Below are positions 9,194 to 17,060 of a DNA stretch of 64,000 nucleotides, piece by piece (within the stretch, counting starts at the first letter, position 1; each line of letters begins with the position of its first letter). Below the pieces are notes generated by a model. It saw nothing but the letters and a program-made list of their open reading frames with translations, was not told the origin of the DNA and searched no databases. Source of the stretch: Brachyspira sp. SAP_772 (GTDB taxonomy: Bacteria > Spirochaetota > Brachyspiria > Brachyspirales > Brachyspiraceae); assembly GCF_009755885.1 (NCBI RefSeq), contig NZ_VYIX01000002.1:62001-126000 (forward strand), read 5' to 3'. A program made the translations under genes and the position numbers.

Positions 9194-9841
9194 TTATTTT
9201 TTCTCTTTAGATTTCTTGGGAGAAGGTAATTTAACATCATTAATAAAATAGAATAGCGACTCTATTTCATCTGCTATATTAACATCATTAATAATACAAT
9301 CTGGTCTTTCTAATAATTTTATAGGAGCGAAGTTTAATACTCCCTTAATACCAGCATTACATATTACATCAAACATTCTCTGTGCTTCTAAATCTGGAAC
9401 TGTTAATATTGCTATCTCTATTTTGTTGTTAATAATAAAATCTTTTAGCTCATCTATAGGAAGTATTGGAGTAGGAGCCTCTCTGTCTATTTTTTCTGGA
9501 TTATGGTCAAAAGCTGCTATTATTTTTATAGACTCATTTTCAAAACCTCTATAATTAACCAAAGCTTTACCTATTTTTCCATAGCCTATTAATATTATAT
9601 TATGTGATATTTGTTTGCCTAATATATTATCTATTTGGTCTAATAAATCATCTATATTATATCCGCCTTTCTTATTGCCTGATATATTAAAGAGTGAAAA
9701 ATCTTTTCTTACCTGAACAGAGGTTATTCCTATTGCATCGCCCAAGTTATTAGAATATGCTTTGATAAAACCAAAACTCTTCATTCTTCTTAATGCATTT
9801 TTATATTTTAATAGTCGCATTATCTGTGTTCTACTAATCAT
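9194..9841 (-). CDS. rex: Redox-sensing transcriptional repressor Rex
   Basis: A 215-aa protein. The N-terminal winged helix (residues ~1-75) includes the Rex signature SVQVRKDFSLFN. The Rossmann domain has GYGKIGKAL at 86-94, then the paired AFD acidic residue that contacts NADH. The C-terminal swapped helix (LFYFIND) is present. Rex represses fermentative and respiratory genes at low NADH/NAD+ and releases DNA when NADH rises, as expected for an aerotolerant anaerobe. It heads a short minus-strand run with PAP2 and TPR genes, and the NAD-consuming sirtuin lies divergently upstream. I did not find a convincing Rex operator in the flanking spacer. Confidence 0.93.
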   Translation of the reverse strand: MISRTQIMRLLKYKNALRRMKSFGFIKAYSNNLGDAIGITSVQVRKDFSLFNISGNKKGGYNIDDLLDQIDNILGKQISHNIILIGYGKIGKALVNYRGFENESIKIIAAFDHNPEKIDREAPTPILPIDELKDFIINNKIEIAILTVPDLEAQRMFDVICNAGIKGVLNFAPIKLLERPDCIINDVNIADEIESLFYFINDVKLPSPKKSKEKK

Positions 9842-10128
9842 TTAAATACCTCTACAGTCTTTTTTATTACATATAGTTATTATATTATATCATAAAAATA
9901 TTACTGTCAATGATTTATCATTATTTATCTGATTGATTAATAATACAATAATATCATCTTTATATATTTTATTTTGGTATAATATATTATTATATGTATA
10001 TTTAAGTATATAAAATATAAACAAAAAGTAAATTATAAATATACATTTTTTTTTATTTTTTATTAAATAACAGAATTTATTCAAAAATTATTGTGGAAAT
10101 AATATCTTTTTATTATATAATAATAAGT
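9842..10128. other. A+T-rich spacer between rex and the sirtuin gene
   Basis: Divergent spacer with no supported gene. It should contain the promoters for rex (minus) and the sirtuin (plus), but the sequence is so A+T-rich that no site stands out. A 64-codon minus-strand frame inside it looks fortuitous. Confidence 0.5.
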
Positions 10129-10860
10129 ATGATAGATTATAAAGAAATAGCTAATAAAATAAAAACATCAAAATATGCTGTGGCATTCACAGGTGCAGGC
10201 ATAAGTGTAGAAAGCGGGGTTCCTCCTTTTAGGGGAGAAAATGGGCTTTGGGAAAAACATGGAAGCCAATTCGCTGAAATTTCATATTTTACTAGACACC
10301 CTAAAGAAGCTTGGCACTCATTAAAAAAAGTATTTTATGAGCCTATAGATAATGTTAAGCCTAATAAAGCTCATTTAGTATTAGCAGAATTAGAAAAAAA
10401 AGGCATAATGCGTTCTGTAATCACACAAAATATAGATAATCTTCATCAAGAGGCAGGAAGTAAAATTGTATACGAACTTCACGGCACTGCACAATATGCT
10501 GTATGTATGAAATGTCATAATAAATATAAAATAGATAAAAAAATATTAGCGATGGACCCGCCTAGTTGCGAGAATTGTAATGCTATATTAAAGCCCAATT
10601 TTGTATTTTTTGGAGAGGCTTTACCAACTTATGATTTTCAAAGCTCTGTAGAAGATGCTCAGAAATGTGATTTATTTATTATAATAGGCACAGGTGGGGA
10701 GGTTATGCCGGCTGCTCAGATTCCTCATGTAGCAAAGAGAGCTGGTGCAACAATAATGGAGATTAATCCGGAGCCTTCTAGTTTCACAAATTCAATAGTT
10801 GATATTTATGTTAAAGAGAAAGCAGGCGTTGCATTCACAGAAATAGAGAAATATTTGTAA
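10129..10860 (+). CDS. NAD-dependent protein deacylase, sirtuin family (CobB/SrtN type)
   Basis: Removes acyl groups from lysines using NAD+, releasing nicotinamide and O-acyl-ADP-ribose. Starting at the ATG at 10129 (243 aa) it shows GAGISVESGVPPFR (22-35), QNIDNLH (100-106), catalytic His118 in YELHGT, a zinc ribbon with Cys126, Cys129, Cys147 and Cys150, and the GTGGEVMPAAQIP nucleotide-binding turn. A GTG 36 nt upstream would only add a hydrophobic leader, so I prefer 10129, although no strong ribosome binding site precedes either. It is next to rex and a nicotinamidase-like gene, an NAD-related neighbourhood. Confidence 0.92.
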   Translation: MIDYKEIANKIKTSKYAVAFTGAGISVESGVPPFRGENGLWEKHGSQFAEISYFTRHPKEAWHSLKKVFYEPIDNVKPNKAHLVLAELEKKGIMRSVITQNIDNLHQEAGSKIVYELHGTAQYAVCMKCHNKYKIDKKILAMDPPSCENCNAILKPNFVFFGEALPTYDFQSSVEDAQKCDLFIIIGTGGEVMPAAQIPHVAKRAGATIMEINPEPSSFTNSIVDIYVKEKAGVAFTEIEKYL

Positions 10861-10924
10861 TTTTTTATTTTAGTATTGTACATTATGATATATTAAATAA
10901 TATTCTTAGAATATAAAACTTTTA

Positions 10925-10971
10925 CATTTGCACTTTTTGGTTCTTTTTGCGGCGGGAAAAAGAACAATAAA
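10925..10971. repeat. Family B intergenic repeat, forward copy
   Basis: Core of family B: GCACTTTTTGGTTCTTTTTG, then CGGCGGGAAAAAGAACAA. Its arms (GTTCTTTTT and AAAAAGAAC) pair around GCGGCGGG, giving a terminator-like hairpin. It is between the convergent sirtuin and nicotinamidase-like genes. Confidence 0.8.
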
Positions 10972-10990
10972 AAAATTGATAAACTAATAA

Positions 10991-11881
10991 TTATATCTCT
11001 ATCAAGTTGATGCCGTATTTATTTGACAACTCTTTATACTTCAAATTGCATTTTATTTCATCGCCTATAGAACTGCAGCAATTCATCATCACATAAAGCT
11101 TACTTCTAACACTGCTGTCATATTCTTCGCATAATTGCTTAACAGTCTCATAAACGCAATAATCTTTTGCCTCTCCGCATATATATATTTTATCATAATC
11201 TTTCATTGTATAAATCCAAGTATGAGAGTTTTTAGAAGTATACTTGCTTACAACTTCTTGTTTTATAGCTCCATACATTTCGCTGAACTTATCTGTGCCT
11301 TTGACTATTCTATTAACTGAAGTATTTTTTGCTCTCTCATAAAAAAGAAGCATATTAGATAATTGTTTTTCTATAAGCCAGCCGTCTGTAGCGTATATAC
11401 AATGATAAGGCCAAACAATTAAATTTTGACTGCCTTGCGATTTTAATGTTTTTACATAATCAATTTGAATATCTTCAAAAACAGGTATTACTTCTTTATT
11501 TTCTATTTTGTCTATTGTAATTTCTGTGAAAGGCTTAACATCATTACCTTCTTTATCTTTCCATAAACAAGGATGAAATATAGCATCATATCTATGAGTG
11601 TCTATTGTGGTGTATATTGCTGAAATTGAGTTTATATTCTCAAAAATAAATTTAGTTATCTTTGCAATATCTTGTTTAGCTCCGCGTACAGGCAAAGCAC
11701 CTTTTTCTGTATCTACAAAATCTCTCTGTGCATCAACAATAAGCATTGCATAATTATTTTCTGAGTTTTTATTATTGCTGTTGCTTGCAAACTCTTCTGC
11801 CAATTTATATATATCGCTTTGTTTGATTGGGTTTTCTTCTTTAGCTATATAATCTTCGTTAACTATTTGTTTGTATTCCAT
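10991..11881 (-). CDS. Nicotinamidase-like cysteine hydrolase (isochorismatase fold)
   Basis: A 296-aa protein. The opening strand is MLIVDAQRDFVD with Asp50, followed later by WPYHC (157-161), Lys194 and Cys242 in GEAKDYCVYETV. This is the Asp-Lys-Cys triad of the PncA/isochorismatase family. It is longer than classical PncA (about 180-215 aa), with an extra 40-residue N-terminal segment and insertions between residues 100 and 220. This resembles a family of larger bacterial nicotinamidase-like proteins. The inferred reaction is nicotinamide to nicotinate plus ammonia; other amide substrates are possible. GGGGAT precedes the ATG. It is convergent with the sirtuin, which would supply nicotinamide. 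Confidence 0.78.
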   Translation of the reverse strand: MEYKQIVNEDYIAKEENPIKQSDIYKLAEEFASNSNNKNSENNYAMLIVDAQRDFVDTEKGALPVRGAKQDIAKITKFIFENINSISAIYTTIDTHRYDAIFHPCLWKDKEGNDVKPFTEITIDKIENKEVIPVFEDIQIDYVKTLKSQGSQNLIVWPYHCIYATDGWLIEKQLSNMLLFYERAKNTSVNRIVKGTDKFSEMYGAIKQEVVSKYTSKNSHTWIYTMKDYDKIYICGEAKDYCVYETVKQLCEEYDSSVRSKLYVMMNCCSSIGDEIKCNLKYKELSNKYGINLIEI

Positions 11882-11977
11882 AAATAAATCCCCTTATAGA
11901 AGCTTATTTTATATACATAATAATATAATAATAATTTTTGTAAAGCATTTTTGTTTTATAATTGTCATCTAAGTTTT

Positions 11978-12028
11978 TATTTTATTCAACTTTTTCCCGC
12001 CGCAAAAAGTTGCAAAAAGTGCAAATTA
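11978..12028. repeat. Family B intergenic repeat, reverse copy
   Basis: Reads AACTTTTTCCCGCCGCAAAA, then AGTTGCAAAAAGTGCAAA. It is the reverse complement of the forward family B layout, with TTGC in place of GTTC in the arms, so the pairing arms have covaried (AACTTTTT and AAAAAGTT). Confidence 0.75.
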
Positions 12029-12160
12029 TAAATAATTTAAATATTCATTAATTTAGTATTAGAAAGAAATATATTTTATATACTTTGATAAAAACTTTAT
12101 TTGCCGAGAATTTATATTGAAAATATATATTTAAATATTACGATGCAAAATTAAAGTAAA

Positions 12161-12275
12161 AATGCAGTTCTTTTGGTTCTTTTATACCAATACCGAAGGC
12201 ACTTCCTACGGTCGTAAAAGAACTGGGGTGTGTACCCTAAGGACACGCTTCGCAGGGGGCTAGTCCCCACAAATA
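12161..12275. repeat. Family A intergenic repeat, forward copy, long form
   Basis: Starts TGCAGTTCTTTTGGTTCTTT like the copy at 3047. It carries an extra GC-rich segment (GGCACTTCCTACGGTCG and ACCCTAAGGACACGCTTCGC) before the GGGGGCTAGTCCCC palindrome. The inserted modules are shared with family B copies, so the two families exchange segments. Confidence 0.8.
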
Positions 12276-12435
12276 ATAAAAATAAAAAAATAATTTTTTG
12301 ACAAAACATAGTTGTTTAGGTATATACTAAAAATTGAAATATCTATAATAAATTAAAGTTTGGTTTTACCTTAAATTAATTTTTTAAAATAAATACCAAA
12401 CCATAAAATTACAAATGATATATAATATTATTTAT

Positions 12436-13008
12436 TTAAGTTTTATTTGAAATCATATCAATAAAAAATTTATGTACTGATAAATCATTATTAAGCTCTG
12501 GATGAAATGATGTTACAAGCTGATTATCCTCCAATGCCGCTACAATATGATTATCAACAATAGCCAAAGCTTTTGCATTTCCATTTACTTCAGCTATATA
12601 CGGTGCTCTTATAAATGTCATAGGAATTTTACCAATACCTGCAAAATCTCCTTCAGTATAAAAACTCCCAAGCTGACGCCCATAAGCATTTCTGACTGCA
12701 GATATATTCATTGTAGCTAAATGAACCCTGTTATCATTTTTTATTTCTTTTGCAAGTAGCAATAGCCCAGCACAAGTACCAAAAACAGGAAGTCCTGATA
12801 CTATATAGTTTTTTAATTCATCATAAAGCTCAAGCTCTTTAATTAATTTGCTTTGTACAGTGCTCTCTCCTCCCGGAATAATAAGCCCATCAAAAGAATA
12901 ACTTAAATCCTTCTTCTGCCTTATCTCAATAGAAGAAACATTAAGCATATCTAACATTTTTCTATGTTCTATAAAAGCTCCTTGAACTGCAAGCACAGCA
13001 ATACGCAT
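12436..13008 (-). CDS. pdxT: Pyridoxal 5'-phosphate synthase glutaminase subunit PdxT
   Basis: A 190-aa class I glutamine amidotransferase that feeds ammonia to PdxS. Visible are IPGGEST (44-50), the nucleophile Cys79 in FGTCAGLLLLA, and the His169-Glu171 pair in SFHPEL that completes the triad. It starts 2 nt after the pdxS stop, so the two form an operon. Together they make PLP directly from ribose 5-phosphate, glyceraldehyde 3-phosphate and glutamine (DXP-independent route). Confidence 0.95.
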   Translation of the reverse strand: MRIAVLAVQGAFIEHRKMLDMLNVSSIEIRQKKDLSYSFDGLIIPGGESTVQSKLIKELELYDELKNYIVSGLPVFGTCAGLLLLAKEIKNDNRVHLATMNISAVRNAYGRQLGSFYTEGDFAGIGKIPMTFIRAPYIAEVNGNAKALAIVDNHIVAALEDNQLVTSFHPELNNDLSVHKFFIDMISNKT

Positions 13009-13010
13009 AA

Positions 13011-13886
13011 TTATTTACCTCTTTCAGACATCAAAATACTTATTTCTTCTTCATTTATTCCAACCATAGCTTCTCCTAAATCTTCAGAAATTTCTGCAAG
13101 CATTTTTGCATCTAAAAAATTAGTAACAGCTTTAACTATTGCCGAAGCTCTCTTTTTAGGGTCCCCTGATTTAAAAATACCAGAACCAACAAACACCCCA
13201 TCAGCTCCCAACTGCATCATTAGTGCTGCATCTGCAGGAGTAGCAACACCGCCTGCAGCAAAATTTACTACAGGAAGTTTTTTATTATTTTTCACATACT
13301 CTAAAAGCTCATAAGAAACTTGAAGCTCTTTTGAAGTATTAAAAAGTTCATCTTCAGACATAGAACCTATTCTACATATTTCAGATTGTATCATTCTCAT
13401 ATGCCTCACAGCCTGCACAATATTACCTGTTCCTGCTTCTCCTTTTGTTCTTATCATAGAAGCCCCCTCATTTATTCTTCTTAATGCCTCTCCTAAATCT
13501 CTTGCACCGCATACAAATGGAACATTAAACTTTCTTTTGTTTATATGATACTTATCATCTGCAGGAGATAAAACCTCTGACTCATCAATATAATCAATTT
13601 CAATAGATTCTAATATTTGTGCTTCTACAAAATGTCCTATACGGCATTTAGCCATAACTGGTATAGATACAGCGGCTTGTATAGATTTTATTAATTTAGG
13701 GTCGCTCATTCTTGAAACCCCTCCTGCAGCTCTTATATCAGCAGGAATTCTCTCTAAAGCCATAACTGCACAAGCCCCTGCCGATTCTGCAATTACTGCC
13801 TGCTCAGCACTTGTAACATCCATTATTACCCCGCCTTTTAACATTTGGGCAAGATTTTTATTTAATTCATATCTGTTCTCTTGCAT
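13011..13886 (-). CDS. pdxS: Pyridoxal 5'-phosphate synthase subunit PdxS
   Basis: A 291-aa TIM-barrel synthase. The family's highly conserved segments are present: [34 protein letters not shown], the Schiff-base Lys80 in [19 protein letters not shown], and [12 protein letters not shown] with the second lysine near 147. Length is normal (about 290). AAGGAGAGAG lies before the ATG. It is divergent from a PdxR-like regulator gene, with an 89-bp spacer that should hold the control region. Confidence 0.96.
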   Translation of the reverse strand: MQENRYELNKNLAQMLKGGVIMDVTSAEQAVIAESAGACAVMALERIPADIRAAGGVSRMSDPKLIKSIQAAVSIPVMAKCRIGHFVEAQILESIEIDYIDESEVLSPADDKYHINKRKFNVPFVCGARDLGEALRRINEGASMIRTKGEAGTGNIVQAVRHMRMIQSEICRIGSMSEDELFNTSKELQVSYELLEYVKNNKKLPVVNFAAGGVATPADAALMMQLGADGVFVGSGIFKSGDPKKRASAIVKAVTNFLDAKMLAEISEDLGEAMVGINEEEISILMSERGK

Positions 13887-13975
13887 TTTACTCTCTCCTT
13901 GTTTTTTATATAAAAATTCTATAATATATCTGAATATAATAAAATAACCAAAATAGGAGAATTATATATAACCAG

Positions 13976-15073
13976 ATGAAATATATAATTAATACTAAAC
14001 TAAAAACACCGGCATATATTCAGTTATACAATCAAATAAAAAAAGATATAGTAAGAGGTATATATCCATTAAAAAGCAAACTTCCATCCAAAAGAACTAT
14101 GGCATTAGAAACAGGTGTAAGTATAATAACAATAGAACATGCTTATGCTTTACTATTAGATGAGGGGTATATAGAATCTCATGAAAGAAGCGGATTTTTT
14201 GTAATTTTTAGTAAGGCAGATGTTTTTTTATCATCTGATGAAAAAATAATAAAACATAATAATAATTTTAATAACATATTATCAGACTTTCCAATATCTG
14301 TTTTTACAAAGACTATGCGTAAAGTAATGAATGATTATGGAGAAGATATATTTACTAAATCAGATAATTTAGGGTGTATTGAACTTAGAGAAGCTATTAA
14401 AAAATATTTGGCTAGAAACAGAGGAATTGAGGTAGAATTAAATCAAATAATAATAGGTTCAGGCTCAGAATATTTATATAATTTGATAGTGATGTTATTA
14501 GGGAAAAACAGAATATTTGCTATAGAATATCCTTCATATCATAAGATAGAACAGGTATATAGAACAATGGGAGTGAATTTGGAATTTCTTAATCTTGGTT
14601 TAAACGGAATAGAAAGTTCAGAGCTACAAAAAACAAATGCCAATGTACTTCATGTTTCACCATATAGAAGTTTTCCAACAGGAGTTACAGCATCAGCCTC
14701 AAAAAAATATGAATACATAGAATGGTCTAAAAAAGAAAATAATTTTATAATAGAAGATGACTTTGAATCTGAGTTTTCAATATCAAACAAACCTGAAGAA
14801 ACTATATTTGCTCTTTCAGAATATGATAATGTTATATATCTTAATACATTTTCAAAAACCATATCACCGTCTTTACGCGTAGGATATATGGTTTTACCAA
14901 AATGTCTTGTAAATAAATTTATAGATGAACTTGGATTTTATTCTTGTACTGTACCAACATTTGAGCAATATGTATTAGCAGAATTAATATCAAATGGAGA
15001 TTTTGAAAGGCATATAAATAGAGTGAGAAGAAAAAAAAGAAAAGAGATGTTTTCTAATATAAGAAATAATTAA
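13976..15073 (+). CDS. MocR/PdxR-like regulator, C-terminally short
   Basis: A GntR-type winged helix (residues ~10-75: AYIQLYNQIKKDIVRGIYPLKSKLPSKRTMA) is fused to an aminotransferase-like domain with the PLP lysine in NTFSKTISPSLRVGYMVLP. This is the PdxR layout, and its position divergent from pdxS-pdxT supports control of PLP synthesis, with PLP or its precursors as effector. It ends at 365 residues. Typical family members continue about 80 more residues through the small C-terminal domain, so this one appears truncated right after RRKKRKEMFSNI. A family A repeat begins 36 bp after the stop. It may be a remnant, or functional without the last domain. Confidence 0.82.
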   Translation: MKYIINTKLKTPAYIQLYNQIKKDIVRGIYPLKSKLPSKRTMALETGVSIITIEHAYALLLDEGYIESHERSGFFVIFSKADVFLSSDEKIIKHNNNFNNILSDFPISVFTKTMRKVMNDYGEDIFTKSDNLGCIELREAIKKYLARNRGIEVELNQIIIGSGSEYLYNLIVMLLGKNRIFAIEYPSYHKIEQVYRTMGVNLEFLNLGLNGIESSELQKTNANVLHVSPYRSFPTGVTASASKKYEYIEWSKKENNFIIEDDFESEFSISNKPEETIFALSEYDNVIYLNTFSKTISPSLRVGYMVLPKCLVNKFIDELGFYSCTVPTFEQYVLAELISNGDFERHINRVRRKKRKEMFSNIRNN

Positions 15074-15108
15074 TATGATTAAATTTAATTTTTTGTTTTT
15101 TATTATTT

Positions 15109-15226
15109 GTGGTGGCTTTGCCCCCTGCGAAGCGTGCCCTTAGGGTACACACCCCTACTTCTTTTGGCGACCGAAGGAAGTGCCTGTGGGTATGACCCAA
15201 AGAAGCAAAAAGACTGCATTTTAATA
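15109..15226. repeat. Family A intergenic repeat, reverse copy
   Basis: Reads GTGGCTTTGCCCCCTGCGAA...ACTTCTTTTGG...CCAAAGAAGCAAAAAGACTG. It carries the ACCGAAGGAAGTGCC module also found in family B copies. Confidence 0.8.
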
Positions 15227-15298
15227 TAGTATTATTCTTGTATATGACAAAAATGGATATAGTTTTATATATATTTTTTTTAATATATATAATTAAAA

Positions 15299-15460
15299 TT
15301 AATTGCACTTTTCGCGAAGCGTACCCGTAGGGTAAAAACTTTGACGAAGTCCGCACAGCGACCGAAGGAAGTGCCTGCGACTGAAAGGAGTGCCTGTGGG
15401 TGCGACCGTAGGAAGTACCTTTAGGTATTGGTGCGAAGGCGGGAAAAAGTTGAATAAAAC
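15299..15460. repeat. Family B intergenic repeat, forward copy, expanded
   Basis: The longest family B member seen. It opens GCACTTTTCGCGAAGCGTAC and closes AAGGCGGGAAAAAGTTGAAT. Between these it has four variants in tandem of a module close to GCGACCGAAGGAAGTGCCTG (15357-15430). The internal tandem growth suggests slippage or recombination among repeats. Confidence 0.8.
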
Positions 15461-15562
15461 AAAAACTCATATAAATAATAAAATTAAAATAATCTAAATA
15501 TTCATTATTTGCCGAGAATTATAACAGAACTTTTAATACTTGTTAAAAAACGAGGTGTTGTT

Positions 15563-16723
15563 ATGATGAAAAAAATCTTTGTATTAATCTTAATATCATT
15601 AAACACATTAATACTAAATGCAAACATCAATAGCATATTAAATCAAAATAAAACCTACGAAATATATAAAGCTGATTATAAAGAAAAAACATTCAATGCA
15701 GTAAGATATATTAATAACAATTATTCAAAAGATAAAATAAAAGCAAAAAATATATATTCAACTTCAAGCATAGATGTATATTTAGAAAATGGACTTACAG
15801 TAGATGAAAAAATATTAAAAGAAATATTATCACAAACAATGAAAGCTTATGAATTAGAAAAATATTTATACGGCGATATAAAAACAAAATTAATACTTCT
15901 TATAATGGATATAAACGGCGGACACACAGGATCTAAGCCATATATGCAAGGCTATTCTATATTTGAAGGTAATTACAGTGAGATAGAAAATGAAAACAAG
16001 AATATAATATTTTTAGATTATATAAACGGCTGGGATAATGTTGATTCTGTATTAAACACAATAATTCATGAGCTTCAGCATATAATTCATTACAGCAACT
16101 TAAGAGAAAGCAAAAAAACAGATTTTGATGTGTGGGTGGACGAGGCATTATCAGAAGCGGCAGTAATAGCATATAGAGGATACTTACCAGAAAATCGTCT
16201 TCAATACTATAACAGCGATTCTATGTATCTTATCACCAAAGGAGATTATTTTGTTAATTGGTCTGGAGGATACACTGTGCATAAATATGCAACTGTTTCG
16301 CTTTTTATGTATTGGCTAGCTATACATTCAAAAAACGGCTTTGAAATATATAAAGACATAGCAAACGCCCCAGAAGAATATAAACACACTTACAAAGCAA
16401 TTCTATACGCTGCAAATAAAAACATAAAGCAGTTTAAAGATTGGAGCGAACTATATGCTACATGGCTTGAGGCTAATTATAGAAATGAAACAAGCGGTTT
16501 ATACGGATATAAGGGAATAATAAACACAAAACCAAAAGTTATAACAGCATCTGCGAACTTCCCGATGTCTCCGGGTTCTGCAATATATATACAGGGAGAT
16601 TTTTTCTCTGATGATAAACTTCTTAGATATGTTGAGCTTGGCAACAATGTTTATGTGGTTTATAATCCAGATGTTAATGCTAAAGGCAAAGACAGATATT
16701 TAATACTAAACTCATATTATTGA
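15563..16723 (+). CDS. Exported zinc metallopeptidase, M30-like
   Basis: The best start is the ATG at 15563, with GAGGTG 6 nt upstream. The product is about 386 aa with a signal peptide (residues 1-20, LILISLNTLILNA). The zinc motif is HELQHIIHY, followed by a downstream glutamate helix WVDEALSEAAVIAYRGY. This pattern matches the peptidase M30 (hyicolysin-like) group, which uses HExxH plus a downstream glutamate. The tail contains a beta-rich domain (SPGSAIYIQGDFFSDD...VELGNNVYVVYNPD). It is probably secreted or periplasmic. It is flanked on both sides by family A and B repeats. The substrate is unknown. Confidence 0.78.
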   Translation: MMKKIFVLILISLNTLILNANINSILNQNKTYEIYKADYKEKTFNAVRYINNNYSKDKIKAKNIYSTSSIDVYLENGLTVDEKILKEILSQTMKAYELEKYLYGDIKTKLILLIMDINGGHTGSKPYMQGYSIFEGNYSEIENENKNIIFLDYINGWDNVDSVLNTIIHELQHIIHYSNLRESKKTDFDVWVDEALSEAAVIAYRGYLPENRLQYYNSDSMYLITKGDYFVNWSGGYTVHKYATVSLFMYWLAIHSKNGFEIYKDIANAPEEYKHTYKAILYAANKNIKQFKDWSELYATWLEANYRNETSGLYGYKGIINTKPKVITASANFPMSPGSAIYIQGDFFSDDKLLRYVELGNNVYVVYNPDVNAKGKDRYLILNSYY

Positions 16724-16783
16724 GATATACTTAGGTAATTATATTTTATTACACAATTTTCTGTTTTATTTAAGTTTTTTATT

Positions 16784-16852
16784 TGTGGGGACTAACCCCC
16801 ACACCCCCATTTCTTTTGGTGACCCAAAGAAGCAAAAGGACTGCATTTTTAA
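16784..16852. repeat. Family A intergenic repeat, reverse copy, short form
   Basis: GTGGGGACTAACCCCCACAC, then ATTTCTTTTGGTGACCCAAA and GAAGCAAAAGGACTGCAT. It lacks the long GC-rich insert. Confidence 0.78.
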
Positions 16853-16910
16853 TCAAAATAAATAATTTATAATATATTTAATAAATATTCTATTAATATA
16901 AAACTTTAGT

Positions 16911-16992
16911 ATTTGCGTTTTTCGCGAAGCGTACCCGTAGGGTAAAAACTTTTTGACGAAGTCCGCACCGCGAGAGCGACAAAAAAGTTGAT
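16911..16992. repeat. Family B intergenic repeat, forward copy
   Basis: Reads TTTTTCGCGAAGCGTACCCG...TTTTTGACGAAGTCCGCACC...GACAAAAAAGTTGATA. The AACTTTTT and AAAAAAGTT arms enclose the CGAAGTCCGCACCGCGAGAG module. Confidence 0.78.
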
Positions 16993-17060
16993 AATATATT
17001 TATTAATAAAGATAAAAATCAACAAAATATATTCGTTTTCAATATATACTAAAAACATTT

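Larger units (their letters stand above)
11882..12435. other. Repeat-filled spacer without genes
   Basis: About 550 bp with no supported coding frame. It holds a family B repeat (reverse, 11978-12028), a family A repeat (forward, 12161-12275) and a motif TTGACAAAACATAGTTG... with TATATACT downstream (12298-12327). That motif reads like a sigma-70 promoter pointing right, toward the 3' end of pdxT. Confidence 0.7.
15074..15562. other. Repeat-filled spacer without genes
   Basis: About 490 bp between the PdxR-like gene and the metallopeptidase gene. It is occupied by a family A copy (reverse) and the longest family B copy. A minus-strand open frame of 138 codons exists here but is made entirely of repeat sequence and is not believed to be a gene. 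Confidence 0.7.
16724..17060. other. Repeat-filled spacer without genes
   Basis: Spacer between the convergent metallopeptidase and SWIM genes. It contains one family A copy and one family B copy, then CAATATATACTAAAAA at 17040-17055, a motif that recurs next to several repeats. Confidence 0.7.

Noticed and set aside
9890-10084. Minus-strand 64-codon frame in the rex/sirtuin spacer
   Set aside because: Phe/Ile/Tyr/Asn-rich translation of A+T-rich spacer, no ribosome binding site, occupies the expected promoter region.
15357-15430. Tandem 20-bp-like units considered as a small CRISPR or VNTR
   Set aside because: Units vary in sequence and length and there are no spacers of uniform size; they are module expansions in a family B repeat.
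15054-15470. Minus-strand open frame of 138 codons
   Set aside because: It consists of family A and B repeat sequence, with no ribosome binding site and unusual composition for the genome.
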